Shown here one piece after another: positions 27,871-37,299 of a stretch of DNA of 64,000 nucleotides (position 1 is its first letter; every line of letters starts with the position of its first letter). Source of the DNA: CAZFBA01 sp964517135. GTDB lineage: Bacteria; Cyanobacteriota; Vampirovibrionia; JBFMGH01. The stretch covers positions 1 through 64,000 of the forward strand of contig CAZFBA010000010.1 of the NCBI GenBank assembly GCA_964517135.1, given 5' to 3'. Position numbers and translations under genes: made by a program. The notes below the pieces were generated by a model that was given only the letters and a program-made list of their open reading frames with translations, had not been told where the DNA came from and did not search any database.

Positions 27871-28815
27871 CTACCTCAATCCTTTAATAGTTTTCGTTAC
27901 TTTAACACCATTTAACTCTAAAGTTGCACTATTAGGAGTTACTGATAAGACTACTATTCCACGATAATTCTGTCCAGCATGTAAAGCACGACTTACGCCA
28001 TTAAATTTTATAACGGCTGCATCTCCAATAATACCGGTAAGCTGGGCACTTGAAAGGACATCTTCTGGTAAAATAGTATTTGTAACAACACTTGGTTTTC
28101 TATAACTGGCATCGCTTTGAGTTGTTAGCCCGGTAAAGGATTCAAGGTCAGGAGGTAAAGTAATATTATGGGGTATACTTGGTATATCCGGTAAGTGTGT
28201 TTCTATGGATTCTACGTTTAGCTGGTCTACTGGCGGAAAAAGTGACGACAAATCTGCCATTACAAATGGATTAAACTTTCCTGCTTCTTTTTCTGCTTCG
28301 GCTTTTAGTCTGGAAAATCTGGCTTCTTTAATCTTTACAAGGGGTTTATTTTCAACACTAAAAGGGTTTATTGCTACAGATTTTCTTGGAGGCATTTGCT
28401 CAAGAGGATCTGAAGGTTGTATTTCTTCTGGTTCTTCTTCAATATCAATAGAGACATCTTTTTCTGTTTCTTGTGTGCCGGTTTCATCTTCTTCTGATGT
28501 TTCAACATCAGTTTTTTCAGGATCTTTTTCATCAGGTTTTGTTTTATCTACCGGTTCTTTAGGATCTTTTTCATCAGGTTTTGTTTTATCTACGAGTTCT
28601 TTAGGATCTTTTTCGTCAGGTCTGGTTTTATCTACGGGTTCTTTTTTATCGGGTTTTGCTGGTACAACTGCTGTTACTTCTTCTACTTCTACAACTTCCT
28701 GCGGGGCAGACATTCTGGAATAAAATAAGTATGCCGCTGCAAGAGCTAGAAGAATCAGCAAAGCAACCAGTATAACTATTAATCGTTGATTATTAGTTTC
28801 TTTTGGCTTGGCCAA
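27871..28815 (-). CDS. PilP-like pilus assembly protein with charged repeat linker
   Basis: A 314-residue protein in the pilP position between pilO and pilQ. One membrane helix spans 12-32. It is followed by a long Lys/Asp/Glu/Pro linker containing three 14-residue repeats of VDKTxPDEKDPKEx. The C-terminal ~60 residues (AQLTGIIGDAAVIKFNGVSRALHAGQ, then VTPNSATLELNG) resemble the beta domain of PilP/GspC, which links the inner-membrane PilNO complex to the secretin. Most PilP proteins are lipoproteins of about 170-180 residues. This one is longer and anchored by a helix, closer to GspC in build. Confidence 0.7.
   Translation of the reverse strand: MAKPKETNNQRLIVILVALLILLALAAAYLFYSRMSAPQEVVEVEEVTAVVPAKPDKKEPVDKTRPDEKDPKELVDKTKPDEKDPKEPVDKTKPDEKDPEKTDVETSEEDETGTQETEKDVSIDIEEEPEEIQPSDPLEQMPPRKSVAINPFSVENKPLVKIKEARFSRLKAEAEKEAGKFNPFVMADLSSLFPPVDQLNVESIETHLPDIPSIPHNITLPPDLESFTGLTTQSDASYRKPSVVTNTILPEDVLSSAQLTGIIGDAAVIKFNGVSRALHAGQNYRGIVVLSVTPNSATLELNGVKVTKTIKGLR
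28520..28645. repeat. Three 42-bp in-frame repeats in the PilP-like gene
   Basis: The sequence beginning GGATCTTTTT recurs at 28520, 28562 and 28604, a 42-bp period that encodes VDKTxPDEKDPKEx. Near-identity at the DNA level suggests recent slippage, so linker length may vary between strains. Confidence 0.8.
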
Positions 28816-28833
28816 GGCTATATACCTCCATTA

Positions 28834-29535
28834 TTATTTTTTCTTTTTGCTATCATCTTTTTCACTATCATTGACCTTTAAATCTTCAAAGGTATATATC
28901 TTAAAGTTTAAAGTTATTGCAAGTTTGGGCCCTGATTCTGTTTCAACAAGTTCAACTATTTTTCTATCGCTTACTTTTTTGATCACTATGCCTTCAATAT
29001 CTATAAACCGGTAATAATTTTGAAGGTAGTTTAAAAAATCTATAGCATCCTCAAAAGAAGATATATAGTTTATTTTTATGGCTTTACTGCTAATTTTAAA
29101 CGGTATAGTTACAGATTTCTTTTTTTGTTTGGATTTTGATTTGCTTTTTCCATCATCAAGTAAATCAATCACTTTTTTGGGTACTGATTCTCCTTTTAAG
29201 GTATTAAGATAAATGCCTGCAAGAAAAACATCCAGTTCATTGACAACATTTTGAATATCAACAACTACCAGTTCAGAATTGTCTTTATCTGGAAACTGTT
29301 TTTTAAACCCGAGAAGGCTTATCTTTAAATCTTCTATTTCTTTTTCAATCTTATCGGTATTTTTTATCTTGTTGATAGAACTATTTAAAGAAGATAGTTC
29401 TTCCTGTTTATCATTTAAAATTGCAGATTTCTCAAGGTTACCTTTAATAGAAGGTATAACAAGCATAAATAAAGCGACAATAGCCAGTAACCAGGGAAGA
29501 ATGCCAAATATTATTATTTTTTCTCTAAAGCCCAC
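28834..29535 (-). CDS. pilO: Type IV pilus assembly protein PilO
   Basis: A 233-residue bitopic inner-membrane protein. A short cytoplasmic N-terminus precedes one membrane helix (~8-27), a coiled coil (~30-75; Lys/Glu/Leu/Asn-rich) and a periplasmic ferredoxin-like domain. The C-terminus is highly charged (SEKDDSKKKK). Size, topology and place between pilN and the PilP-like gene match PilO, which dimerises with PilN to set the periplasmic frame of the pilus machine. Primary sequence alone is weakly conserved in this family, so the name rests largely on synteny. Confidence 0.8.
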   Translation of the reverse strand: MGFREKIIIFGILPWLLAIVALFMLVIPSIKGNLEKSAILNDKQEELSSLNSSINKIKNTDKIEKEIEDLKISLLGFKKQFPDKDNSELVVVDIQNVVNELDVFLAGIYLNTLKGESVPKKVIDLLDDGKSKSKSKQKKKSVTIPFKISSKAIKINYISSFEDAIDFLNYLQNYYRFIDIEGIVIKKVSDRKIVELVETESGPKLAITLNFKIYTFEDLKVNDSEKDDSKKKK

Positions 29536-29549
29536 TTTTTATTACCTCA

Positions 29550-30203
29550 CTAATTATTTTTGACAGTGACAGGTTTTTTGGATGAAGCAACTATTGTGAA
29601 ATTAAAAATATCATTTTTTTGTGAAGCAGATACAAGGCTGGCATCTGAAATAATTGATGCCTCAGGTTTAATAGAATTTAAATTAATTACAAAAAGCGTA
29701 ATGCTTTTCAGTGGTTCAGGGTCTTCTTTTGCTACACTACCTTTGATCTGTACACCTTTTGCTGATTTTGTTACTTCTGTTAAATAGATATTATCAGGCA
29801 CTTTTGCTCTTAACTCTTCCAGAATATCTGCCAGCGGAATAGAAGCATTCATAAAATGCCCTTTGATTTCTTTTTTTATAACTAAACTCAGTTTCTGGTC
29901 TTCAAGTTCTTTTTTAATTTTTTTATAGCGATTTAATTCAATTTGTTTTTGATTTATTTCATCTTCAACTTTCGCTATCTGAGAATCAGTATAAATGTTA
30001 AAAGTAAAAGAGCCTATAATAACAAGAACCAGAACCAGAATAGCAAGCCCGGCAGAGCCACCAGCCAGCCATAGATACATATTTTTCTGAGCTTCTTCTG
30101 GTTTAACTCCTGCGGGGACAAACTTTTCAGGCAATGGCCCCATTTTTCGTGAAGTCTGTTTTTGTCTTAGATCACCGATTAAATTTATTTCTATAGTTTT
30201 CAA
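29550..30203 (-). CDS. pilN: Type IV pilus assembly protein PilN
   Basis: A 217-residue bitopic protein. The N-terminal EINLIGD (5-11) is the conserved peptide by which PilN docks into PilM. A single membrane helix spans ~46-68, followed by a coiled coil (~75-110) and a periplasmic domain (NIYLTEVTKSAKGVQIKGS). It starts 3 bp after pilM and is followed by pilO after 14 bp. It is about 20-40 residues longer than proteobacterial PilN, with the extra length between the INLI motif and the helix. Confidence 0.85.
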   Translation of the reverse strand: MKTIEINLIGDLRQKQTSRKMGPLPEKFVPAGVKPEEAQKNMYLWLAGGSAGLAILVLVLVIIGSFTFNIYTDSQIAKVEDEINQKQIELNRYKKIKKELEDQKLSLVIKKEIKGHFMNASIPLADILEELRAKVPDNIYLTEVTKSAKGVQIKGSVAKEDPEPLKSITLFVINLNSIKPEASIISDASLVSASQKNDIFNFTIVASSKKPVTVKNN

Positions 30204-30206
30204 TTT

Positions 30207-31301
30207 CTACATACCTTTCAATGCTAAACCTACACTGGTAACAAGGGTCGGAAGATAATAATCATCTAGCTGATCATCTGTTGAAATATTTTTCAACGGA
30301 TTAGCCAGTTCAGCATCGATTTTGAGCCTGTTAGCAATAAATTTATCAGAATTTTTAACACACATACCGCTACCGCCAAGAACTATTTTAGAAATATCAG
30401 GTGATTTTGGCCTCTGTGTTTTATAAAAATGTATTGCTTTAGAAATTTCAGTACATATATTATTATATGTCATTCTAACAAGTGTTGCAGCCTTAACAAT
30501 TTGAGGATCATTTGGGGTAGGTAAACCCGGTACAAGAATTGCTACACGTGGAAGAAACTCTTCTGTTTCTCCGGGGGTTAGCCCCAGTCCTGTGCTTATA
30601 GTTTCTATGATGTTCTTTTTGCCTGTATTTGCCATATGAGTAAATAAAGGCATTCCTTTTGATATGATAGAGATATCACAGTTTTCATACCCGACAAGAA
30701 CTGATACTGCAAGGCTGTCATCATCTTCAATCTGATTGGAATGAGCAAGACTCTTGATCATAGAAAATGTAGATACATCTATGCTGTTAAGTTTGATTTT
30801 TGCTGCATCTGCCATATCAACGTATTTTTGAGCGGTAGCTTTTTGAACCGCTACAATTAAAACATCAACAACTCTTCTGGAAGTCGTTTCATCTATTCTT
30901 CTTGTATTTTCGAGAAGAGCATAATCAAGGTTAGCATCAGCAGTTTGATAGGGCAGGTGAGAGGATGCTTCATCCTGTGCTATGATCCTTAGTTCTTCAA
31001 AAGGCAGATCAGGTAGTGTTACTGTCCTCATAAAAGGCACATTTGAAGGTATAGAAACATTAATTTTTACGTCTTCAACATCATTCATATCAATGATTTC
31101 ACGTAAAGCTTCTCCTATAACTTCATGTTGAACTATTGTGCCACCAGAGACAGCCCCTGCAGGCGTTGGAACACGAATTAAATGTTCAAGCCTCAGAGCA
31201 TTTTCTGCTTTTTTGACCTGTGAAAAGACAATGTAATCCTGTGAAATGTCTACCCCGGCAACGGGTGTCTTATCAGCACCGAAAAATTTTGAAAAGACCA
31301 T
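30207..31301 (-). CDS. pilM: Type IV pilus assembly ATPase-like protein PilM
   Basis: A 364-residue cytoplasmic actin/FtsA-like protein that binds ATP and the N-terminus of PilN. The first phosphate region is PVAGVDISQDYIVFSQ (from 12). Later motifs include EDVKINVSIPSN, a DVSTFSM strand, and the second phosphate loop VLGGSGMCVKN. It is the first gene of the pil operon. The upstream 100 bp contain runs of T and AT-rich steps but no promoter that I would place with confidence. tRNA-Phe lies just beyond on the same strand. Confidence 0.88.
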   Translation of the reverse strand: MVFSKFFGADKTPVAGVDISQDYIVFSQVKKAENALRLEHLIRVPTPAGAVSGGTIVQHEVIGEALREIIDMNDVEDVKINVSIPSNVPFMRTVTLPDLPFEELRIIAQDEASSHLPYQTADANLDYALLENTRRIDETTSRRVVDVLIVAVQKATAQKYVDMADAAKIKLNSIDVSTFSMIKSLAHSNQIEDDDSLAVSVLVGYENCDISIISKGMPLFTHMANTGKKNIIETISTGLGLTPGETEEFLPRVAILVPGLPTPNDPQIVKAATLVRMTYNNICTEISKAIHFYKTQRPKSPDISKIVLGGSGMCVKNSDKFIANRLKIDAELANPLKNISTDDQLDDYYLPTLVTSVGLALKGM

Positions 31302-31406
31302 CTTTTTATCTCTCTTTTTTTTAAGATATATCTTACATTAGTATAAATAAAAAGTTTATCTTATTTTTATTCTCAGGTCTATATTGTAAAAAAGAGCATG
31401 AAAAAA

Positions 31407-31479
31407 TGCCGAGGGGCAGAATTGAACTGCCGACACAAGGATTTTCAGTCCTCCGCTCTACCAACTGAGCTACCTCGGC
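31407..31479 (-). tRNA. tRNA-Phe (anticodon GAA)
   Basis: On the minus strand the acceptor stem GCCGAGG pairs with CCTCGGC, followed by discriminator A. D arm GCTC/GAGC, anticodon arm GAGGA-CTGAAAA-TCCTT giving anticodon GAA, variable GTGTC, and T arm GGCAG-TTCAATT-CTGCC all fold. Length is 73 nt, and no CCA is encoded. It sits alone between pilM and the polyferredoxin gene. Confidence 0.97.
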
Positions 31480-31641
31480 GTGCATTTAAAATATAACATC
31501 GTTTGTTTTAAAGAGTCAATCATATTGTAATTTTATTTTACTTAATTTCATAGATGTCTTATATTGTGGCAATAATCTTAACTATGATTGGCATAATGCC
31601 TGCCATGATTGAATTAATGTAATACAAAAAAACAATTATCG

Positions 31642-33159
31642 CTATTTCAGAAAGACTTTAGATCTGTCAATATCGCAAGCCTCAACAACAATAGCTCTTT
31701 GAGGTTCAATAGGGCACTTATATTCACAAATGCCACAGCCAATACACAAATCGCTGTCAACAACCGGCTGTGCCGGGTATGTTCCGCTGATTAGTTTAAT
31801 AGCTTTATCTGGCACAGGGCAATGCTCTTCACAGACAAGACAGGGTTCATTATTTGCATAAACTTTACAAAGTGTTTTATCAATTTTTGCTTTACCTATA
31901 ACAATTTTTTCTTTTTCTTCCAGGCTGATAGGTCTTATAGCACCTGTCGGGCATACCTGAGAACACAGATTGCAAAGATATTCACAATATCCCAGCCGGG
32001 GTATAATCCGGGGGGTAAAAATACCCTCAAGCCCTGCTTCTGTTAATGTCAGGTGAATAGCATTGTTCGGGCATACCTTAGCACATTTGCCACAACTTAT
32101 ACATCTGTTAAGAAAAGATTCTTCTTCAAGTGAACCAGGAGGCCTTATCAGGTGAGCATTGGCTTCAGAGGGGCTTATAAAGCGAACTGCTGGTATACTG
32201 ATAAGAGATAAAACCCCTGTAATAATCAATTCTCGACGTTCAGGCTGAAAAGACCGGTCAATGGTTTTAAAGGCTGGCCTGTATTGAAGCCCTTCTGAAG
32301 GACAATTATCCAGGCAATTGCCGCACAGCATGCATTCTGAATGCCTTAAATCTCCTGCTATATGAGGGTTCGCATTACCATGGCAATTAACAGTACATAT
32401 CTGGCAGCCAGTACAGATATTATCATCCTGTTTAACCTTAAAAATACTAAAGTGTGCCAGAAGACCAAAAAGAGCACCCAGCGGGCACACCTGATTACAC
32501 CAGAAGCGATTGCGATAAAAGTTTAACAGGAGTATAATTACAAATATAATACCCAGCAAAATAGAATACTCAAAGTGATATACAGAATTATAAAAAAGAT
32601 AATCATATATTGTTTTTACCGGTTTATAGGTATGATTCAAAATAGGATTGTCATAGGCGACATCCAGAAAACTGTTCAAGATAAAAGCCCCGGCAGGTAT
32701 GACAGCAAAGGTTATAGAACGTGTCATAATGGATATTGGATCAGCAATACCTGCAACCTGAACTCCTCCAACAGCCAATAATAAAAGAAAAACCAGAAAA
32801 TAATACTTGAAATACTGGGTTTTATGAAACTCTGTCTTCTTTTCCTTAAACCTGATACGGCTGATAAGCTGATTAAGATATCCCAGAGGGCAGATCCAGC
32901 TGCAAAAAAAGCGACCAAAAAGAAGCGTTAAAACTACTAAAACAGAAGCTAAAAGAAAAAGAGATAATTCAAAAGTTCTATCTGCAATAAAAGAAGAATA
33001 TACCGCAAATGGATCCAGCTTTAAAAAGATGTTTACCGGTAAATTTGACTCAAAAAGATCAGCATAGTTAGCTTTTATAACCAGCCACAGAAACAAAATA
33101 AATATTAAACTTGAAGCTATAAACCTTATAAAAGATGTTTTCTTAATTTGACTAAGCAT
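31642..33159 (-). CDS. Membrane polyferredoxin (NapH/4Fe-4S binding family)
   Basis: A 505-residue membrane iron-sulfur protein. Four to five helices in the first ~230 residues carry the two NapH-type motifs CSWICPLG and CNQVCPLG. A soluble half follows with ferredoxin-like ligand sets: CTGCQICTVNC, CMLCGNCLDNCP, CISCGKCAKVCP, CNLCSQVCP, CLVCEEHCP and CIGCGICEYKCP. It would conduct electrons between the quinone pool or membrane and a partner. Its start overlaps the end of the DUF362 gene by 8 bp, so the two are translationally coupled and probably form one redox unit. The natural substrate is unknown. Confidence 0.85.
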   Translation of the reverse strand: MLSQIKKTSFIRFIASSLIFILFLWLVIKANYADLFESNLPVNIFLKLDPFAVYSSFIADRTFELSLFLLASVLVVLTLLFGRFFCSWICPLGYLNQLISRIRFKEKKTEFHKTQYFKYYFLVFLLLLAVGGVQVAGIADPISIMTRSITFAVIPAGAFILNSFLDVAYDNPILNHTYKPVKTIYDYLFYNSVYHFEYSILLGIIFVIILLLNFYRNRFWCNQVCPLGALFGLLAHFSIFKVKQDDNICTGCQICTVNCHGNANPHIAGDLRHSECMLCGNCLDNCPSEGLQYRPAFKTIDRSFQPERRELIITGVLSLISIPAVRFISPSEANAHLIRPPGSLEEESFLNRCISCGKCAKVCPNNAIHLTLTEAGLEGIFTPRIIPRLGYCEYLCNLCSQVCPTGAIRPISLEEKEKIVIGKAKIDKTLCKVYANNEPCLVCEEHCPVPDKAIKLISGTYPAQPVVDSDLCIGCGICEYKCPIEPQRAIVVEACDIDRSKVFLK

Positions 33160-34072
33160 TGAGCAATTTCTTATAATTCATATCTCCTAAACCATCACTA
33201 TGAGCCATTTTTATATATTTAATGTCTTCAGGAGAATGGTTGAAAAAGGTTGAAGCAAAGGCATCACAGGCAACAATATCAGTACCACCGATAACAGTAT
33301 TGAACTTTCTTACATCACTTAAATTGCCACCCCTTGGGCCATTGGCTACCAGGACTTCTGTCATATCAATGATTGTTAAATCAGGCTTAAAAAAGGATGC
33401 AAAATCTACTATTGACTCATCAAGTGAAGCATGAAGCTCACCTCTATTACCACCAATAGCCCCCAGCCAGTTTTTCATACCTATACTGAGTTTTGATGAG
33501 CCATGGTGCTTCGCCACAGGAATATTAATTAACCTGTCAGTCTCTATAAAATCACGGTAAACAGGCCAGTCTTTTACAAAATGACCATTAATGCGCATCT
33601 CTTTTAATGATCTGTTATCAAGATAGTAAATATCAGCTCCTACAGCTTGGCCAATTTTTAAAAACCCGCTTCTTGTATAAGCTACTCTTGAATCAACACA
33701 GGGATTATCAATAATTTTTACTGTTTTAGCACCTGCTTCTTTGCAAAGCTTAGCCACTGTTGCTGCTATCTCAGGTGAAGTATTGGCTCCATAACCCGGT
33801 CCCCTATCCCAGGCGATGTTAGGTTTTAAAACTACTGTTTCACCGGGTTTCACAAATTTATTTATGCCACCAAGCTTTTCAATAACCTCCCGGGTCATTT
33901 CAGAAGCTGATTTATTCTTGCTATAAGTTAATTGAGAATTTAAAGAAGCACTGGCTGAACGCATAACAAAGTTTTCTCCACCGGGGCCAAAAAAATATTG
34001 AGCAGCATAAACTGAAATACCCAGTGAGGCAGCAAGTGCCAGAAATTCTCTTCTGGTAAGTTTTTTCTTCAT
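33152..34072 (-). CDS. DUF362 protein with Tat signal
   Basis: A 306-residue protein exported by the Tat pathway: residues 4-25 hold LTRREFLALAASLGIS with the twin arginine. The mature part is a DUF362 domain (FVKPGETVVLKPNIAWD, GAKTVKIIDNPCVDSR, VAKHHGSSKLSIGMKNWLG). DUF362 is a domain of unknown function often paired with membrane polyferredoxins, as here. Tat export usually means a folded, cofactor-bearing protein, yet there is no Cys-rich ferredoxin motif within it. AGGGGG precedes the ATG. It is the first gene of this two-gene operon. Confidence 0.82.
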   Translation of the reverse strand: MKKKLTRREFLALAASLGISVYAAQYFFGPGGENFVMRSASASLNSQLTYSKNKSASEMTREVIEKLGGINKFVKPGETVVLKPNIAWDRGPGYGANTSPEIAATVAKLCKEAGAKTVKIIDNPCVDSRVAYTRSGFLKIGQAVGADIYYLDNRSLKEMRINGHFVKDWPVYRDFIETDRLINIPVAKHHGSSKLSIGMKNWLGAIGGNRGELHASLDESIVDFASFFKPDLTIIDMTEVLVANGPRGGNLSDVRKFNTVIGGTDIVACDAFASTFFNHSPEDIKYIKMAHSDGLGDMNYKKLLNA

Positions 34073-34123
34073 TAAAAACCCCCTTTAGATAATCACAAAT
34101 AGACAATCTGATAATATTAAAGA

Positions 34124-34352
34124 CTGATACATAACCAGAATGACAGATTTTCTGGTTTCGATTTTCAAAAAAATAAATTTAAAATACAGGTTGAAAAAGC
34201 AAGCCAGCAAGGCAATTGGGCCCCATTGAAAGCTACTCCAACCGGGAGATAGCTAACACATCAGCATAAGGGGCTTTGCCTCCTTTATCGGGTCAAGTAG
34301 CAGTCATGGTACGGGTTTTGAAAATCGAAAAAATTTTAAGTTATACACTAAT
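34124..34352 (-). repeat. Miniature inverted-terminal repeat, copy C
   Basis: Plus-strand ends are GATACATAAC, spacer, TTTCGATTTTCAAAA (to ~34170) and GGGTTTTGAAAATCG, A/T run, AAGTTATACACTA (to ~34350). The orientation matches copy B. The ~150-bp core is mostly unlike A and B apart from a Cys-anticodon-unrelated GGTTGAA box near the left end. The rest of 34073-34451 is A/T-rich without a gene; a weak 7-bp hairpin lies at 34390-34413. Confidence 0.65.
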
Positions 34353-34451
34353 TTTAATTATTACTTATAAAAGATTGAAATTCAACATTTAATCAGGAAT
34401 GATTACTGATTATAAAAGTAGTATTAAAGAATACAAATGTATTATCAGCTA

Positions 34452-35435
34452 TTATTCTTCAGGCTTAATATCAACAGTAATAACTTCAGGTTGTTTATTT
34501 TCAGAATTAGTTATTGGGGGAGTGTTTGTTTTAGAGGGCTCAACTTTTTCTTTAAGGTTTAAAGCTTTATCCCACCTGAGGTCTATGTATTCAATTTTGT
34601 TGTGAAAAGGTTTTACGGCAGGTGCAATGACACTTAGTCGGTTAATTCTCTCTATTACTGTTGCATCAATCTCACCAAGTCTAATAGTACTTTGTGTCAT
34701 TTGTATAAATACATCTCTTGGCTTGCTGAGATCCATATAGATAATTTTTTCACCGGTTGCTTTCTCTGCAATGCGCATTATATGTTCATATTTTTCAATA
34801 ATATCTTTATTCCAGACGGTTTCAGGCCCTGGCAGAATAATTTTATAAGTATGTTCGTTATATTTTTCAGGTAACGGAAAAAACTCTTTTCCTATCCGGC
34901 TGGCATCGGTTGTTATTGCATATTCAGGCATTGAGTTTATGCTGTTGTGAACTACAAAAATAGGTTGCTTTTCAACGATAACAACCTTGAGTCTTGCTGG
35001 TAGCCAGTATCTTCTTATATAAGCCTTTTTAACAGGCGATAGTTCAGACAGCATAACCTCCAGGTCTCTTGTATTTAAAAGGTAAAGAGGTTTATCATAC
35101 ACCTTAAACTGCTTTAGTTTATTGATAATATGCTGATCAGAAGTAAGTAAATTATTCTCTATAATAAGGTTTTTATTGGGATAATGTGTGAATATAAATG
35201 GACTTAGTTTCCATTGAGGGATTAGGAATAAATAAACAGCAGTGAGAAACAATATTAAAACGCCTGATAACTTGAAAATGCCTCTTATTCTCTGAAATAA
35301 GAGCTGGCGTTTCTTAATATTACGTCTTTGTTTAAGATAAATAGCTCGCTGCTTTTCTTTCAGAAGCCTCATTTCTTCTGAATTAAGCTTGCGCCTCTTC
35401 TTTTTTGCTCTGATAGCATCTTTATTAGTTTTCAT
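34452..35435 (-). CDS. ftsQ: Cell division protein FtsQ/DivIB
   Basis: A 327-residue bitopic divisome protein. The N-terminal ~50 residues are very basic (KKKRRKLN, KQRRNIKKRQ), followed by one membrane helix (~53-73). The extracytoplasmic part begins with a POTRA domain (NNLLTSDQHIINKLKQFKV), continues with VKKAYIRRYWLPARLKVVIVEKQPIF, and ends in a beta domain with YIDLRWDKALNLK. The C-terminal ~30 residues are a Pro/Glu/Lys tail. The ATG overlaps the ddl stop (ATGA), completing the murC-murB-ddl-ftsQ order common in many bacteria. Confidence 0.88.
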   Translation of the reverse strand: MKTNKDAIRAKKKRRKLNSEEMRLLKEKQRAIYLKQRRNIKKRQLLFQRIRGIFKLSGVLILFLTAVYLFLIPQWKLSPFIFTHYPNKNLIIENNLLTSDQHIINKLKQFKVYDKPLYLLNTRDLEVMLSELSPVKKAYIRRYWLPARLKVVIVEKQPIFVVHNSINSMPEYAITTDASRIGKEFFPLPEKYNEHTYKIILPGPETVWNKDIIEKYEHIMRIAEKATGEKIIYMDLSKPRDVFIQMTQSTIRLGEIDATVIERINRLSVIAPAVKPFHNKIEYIDLRWDKALNLKEKVEPSKTNTPPITNSENKQPEVITVDIKPEE

Positions 35436-36391
35436 TGAACTGCACTGTGTAACAATATTTCAACCAGCTGGTCATAGTCGATACCCATTGTTTTTGCTTG
35501 AGCAGGTAGATCGCTCAAATTTGTCATCCCCGGAAGTGTATTAACCTCAAGTATATAAGGTGTATTGTTAGCTGAGACCATAAAGTCTACACGGCTGACA
35601 CCTTTGCAGTCCAGGGCTTTATGTGCCTTAACAGCAAGTTTTTGGGCTTTTATAGTGGTTTCATTATCAAGTTCAGCAGGTAAAATGAACTCTGTTAACC
35701 CTTCAGTGTATTTAGCGGTATAGTCATACCACTCTGTTTTAGTTCTTAGTTCAAGAATAGGTGTAGCAATGCTTTCATAGTTAATATCAAGAACCCCAAT
35801 GGTTATAGCTTTACCTTTAATGTATTCTTCTACAAGTATTCCATCACGGTGATTGCCTGCTATTTCTATTGCTTTAAGAAGGTTGTCTTTGCTGTCAACT
35901 TTTGTCATTCCAACACTCGAGCCTTCAGAAACAGGTTTTACCATCACAGGAAACTGTAACTTTAGATCTGCCAGCTTTCTTAAAATGCCATTATTAACTT
36001 CTTTTCTTGTATAACATACAGATGGTGCAACAGGTATGCCGTTAGCACTAAAAATACTCTTGCTTACAGCTTTATTCATTGCCATGGCACTTGCAAGAAC
36101 GCCTGAACCGGTATACGGAATATTAAGTATTTCAAGCAGTCCCTGGATGCAGCCATCTTCTCCGTAAGTGCCATGAAGGGCCAGAAATGCAATATCAATA
36201 GCTTCTGGATTAAGATTACTGCCGATATCCTTTTTTACGTCCAGAAGAAAGCTGTTTTTGTATCCTTTTCTCTGTAGTGCATCGTAGCAATTTTTACCTG
36301 ATCTTAGAGAGACTTCTCTTTCTGAAGATAAACCACCGTATAAAACAGCTATTTTGCTTTCTTTGCTTATTTTTGCAGTAAAATTTTCCAT
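35432..36391 (-). CDS. ddl: D-alanine--D-alanine ligase
   Basis: A 319-residue ATP-grasp ligase that joins two D-Ala for the peptidoglycan pentapeptide. Visible motifs are YGGLSSEREVSLRSG (18-32), ALHGTYGEDGCIQG, VKPVSEGSSVGM, and the C-terminal metal site EVNTLPGMTNLSDLP. The start overlaps the end of murB by 25 bp and the stop overlaps ftsQ, so translation is coupled. Length is normal. Confidence 0.94.
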   Translation of the reverse strand: MENFTAKISKESKIAVLYGGLSSEREVSLRSGKNCYDALQRKGYKNSFLLDVKKDIGSNLNPEAIDIAFLALHGTYGEDGCIQGLLEILNIPYTGSGVLASAMAMNKAVSKSIFSANGIPVAPSVCYTRKEVNNGILRKLADLKLQFPVMVKPVSEGSSVGMTKVDSKDNLLKAIEIAGNHRDGILVEEYIKGKAITIGVLDINYESIATPILELRTKTEWYDYTAKYTEGLTEFILPAELDNETTIKAQKLAVKAHKALDCKGVSRVDFMVSANNTPYILEVNTLPGMTNLSDLPAQAKTMGIDYDQLVEILLHSAVQ

Positions 36392-37290
36392 ATTTTTTCT
36401 TCTTCTTTCGTTGGTTCTCCGACAAATAAAACCTCAGGATGTAATATATATCCTGTTTTTTCTTTAACAGCATTGTACATTCTGTACATAAGACGGCTTA
36501 CATCAAGCGATGAGGCATTATTAATATTGTTAATAAAGTTAGCATGAATGTTTGATATTTCGGCTCCCCCTTCTTTCCAGCCTTTCGCACCAATTTTATC
36601 AATCAAATAACCCGATGAAGGGGTTTTGATATGATCAGGATTTTTAAAAATACTACCTGCATTGAACCCGGCAGGTTGAGTATTTTTGCGAGCGTTAATA
36701 TATTTTTGTATTTTGGCTTTAATACATATGTATTCTTCCTGTTCTAGTTCAAAACAGGCAGAAAGAATGATTTGCCTTCCGGGTATAATTGAAGAATGCC
36801 GGTAGTCAAAGTCGAGTTCATCTTTTTTATATTCTTTTATAGAGTTTGTTTGTAAATCAAGAATTTCAACGCTGATAAGGTTGTCAGAAATGCTCTTCTC
36901 TTTAACAGAAGCATTCATAAATATTGCTCCGCCCAGTGTTCCTGGTATACCGGCAATGAATTCAAGTCCGCTCAGGCGTTTTTCAAGACAGAAAAAAGCA
37001 AGGGCAGGAAGTTTAGAGCCTGCTTCTACTTTTATAGTTGTGTTATCAAGTAGATCAATAGATTGCATTTTTTTGAGTGAGATAACAGGTTTTTTAATTC
37101 CTTTATTGGAGATTAAAACATTTGAACCTGCTCCAATGACAAAAGGAAAGTTGTTTGACAAATCCATGTGGCAAGCCAGTTTGGCAAGATCAGCTTTTGT
37201 TTCAGGTATATAAATGCATTCAGTCTTACCGCCTATTTTAAAAGTGGTAAATTTATCCAGAGATTGATTTTTAATGCAATGAATAGTCAT
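36367..37290 (-). CDS. murB: UDP-N-acetylenolpyruvoylglucosamine reductase MurB
   Basis: A 307-residue FAD enzyme that reduces UDP-GlcNAc-enolpyruvate to UDP-MurNAc. The FAD domain shows IGAGSNVLISNKGI and IAGIPGTLGGAIFMNA. The catalytic region has SIFKNPD, where Ser is the proton donor position, then GYLIDKIGAKGWKEGGAEIS and HANFINN. LHPEVLFVG closes the domain. It has the compact form lacking the extra loop of E. coli MurB. It lies 9 bp after murC. Confidence 0.94.
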   Translation of the reverse strand: MTIHCIKNQSLDKFTTFKIGGKTECIYIPETKADLAKLACHMDLSNNFPFVIGAGSNVLISNKGIKKPVISLKKMQSIDLLDNTTIKVEAGSKLPALAFFCLEKRLSGLEFIAGIPGTLGGAIFMNASVKEKSISDNLISVEILDLQTNSIKEYKKDELDFDYRHSSIIPGRQIILSACFELEQEEYICIKAKIQKYINARKNTQPAGFNAGSIFKNPDHIKTPSSGYLIDKIGAKGWKEGGAEISNIHANFINNINNASSLDVSRLMYRMYNAVKEKTGYILHPEVLFVGEPTKEEEKIWKILLQK

Positions 37291-37299
37291 ATTGTAGGA

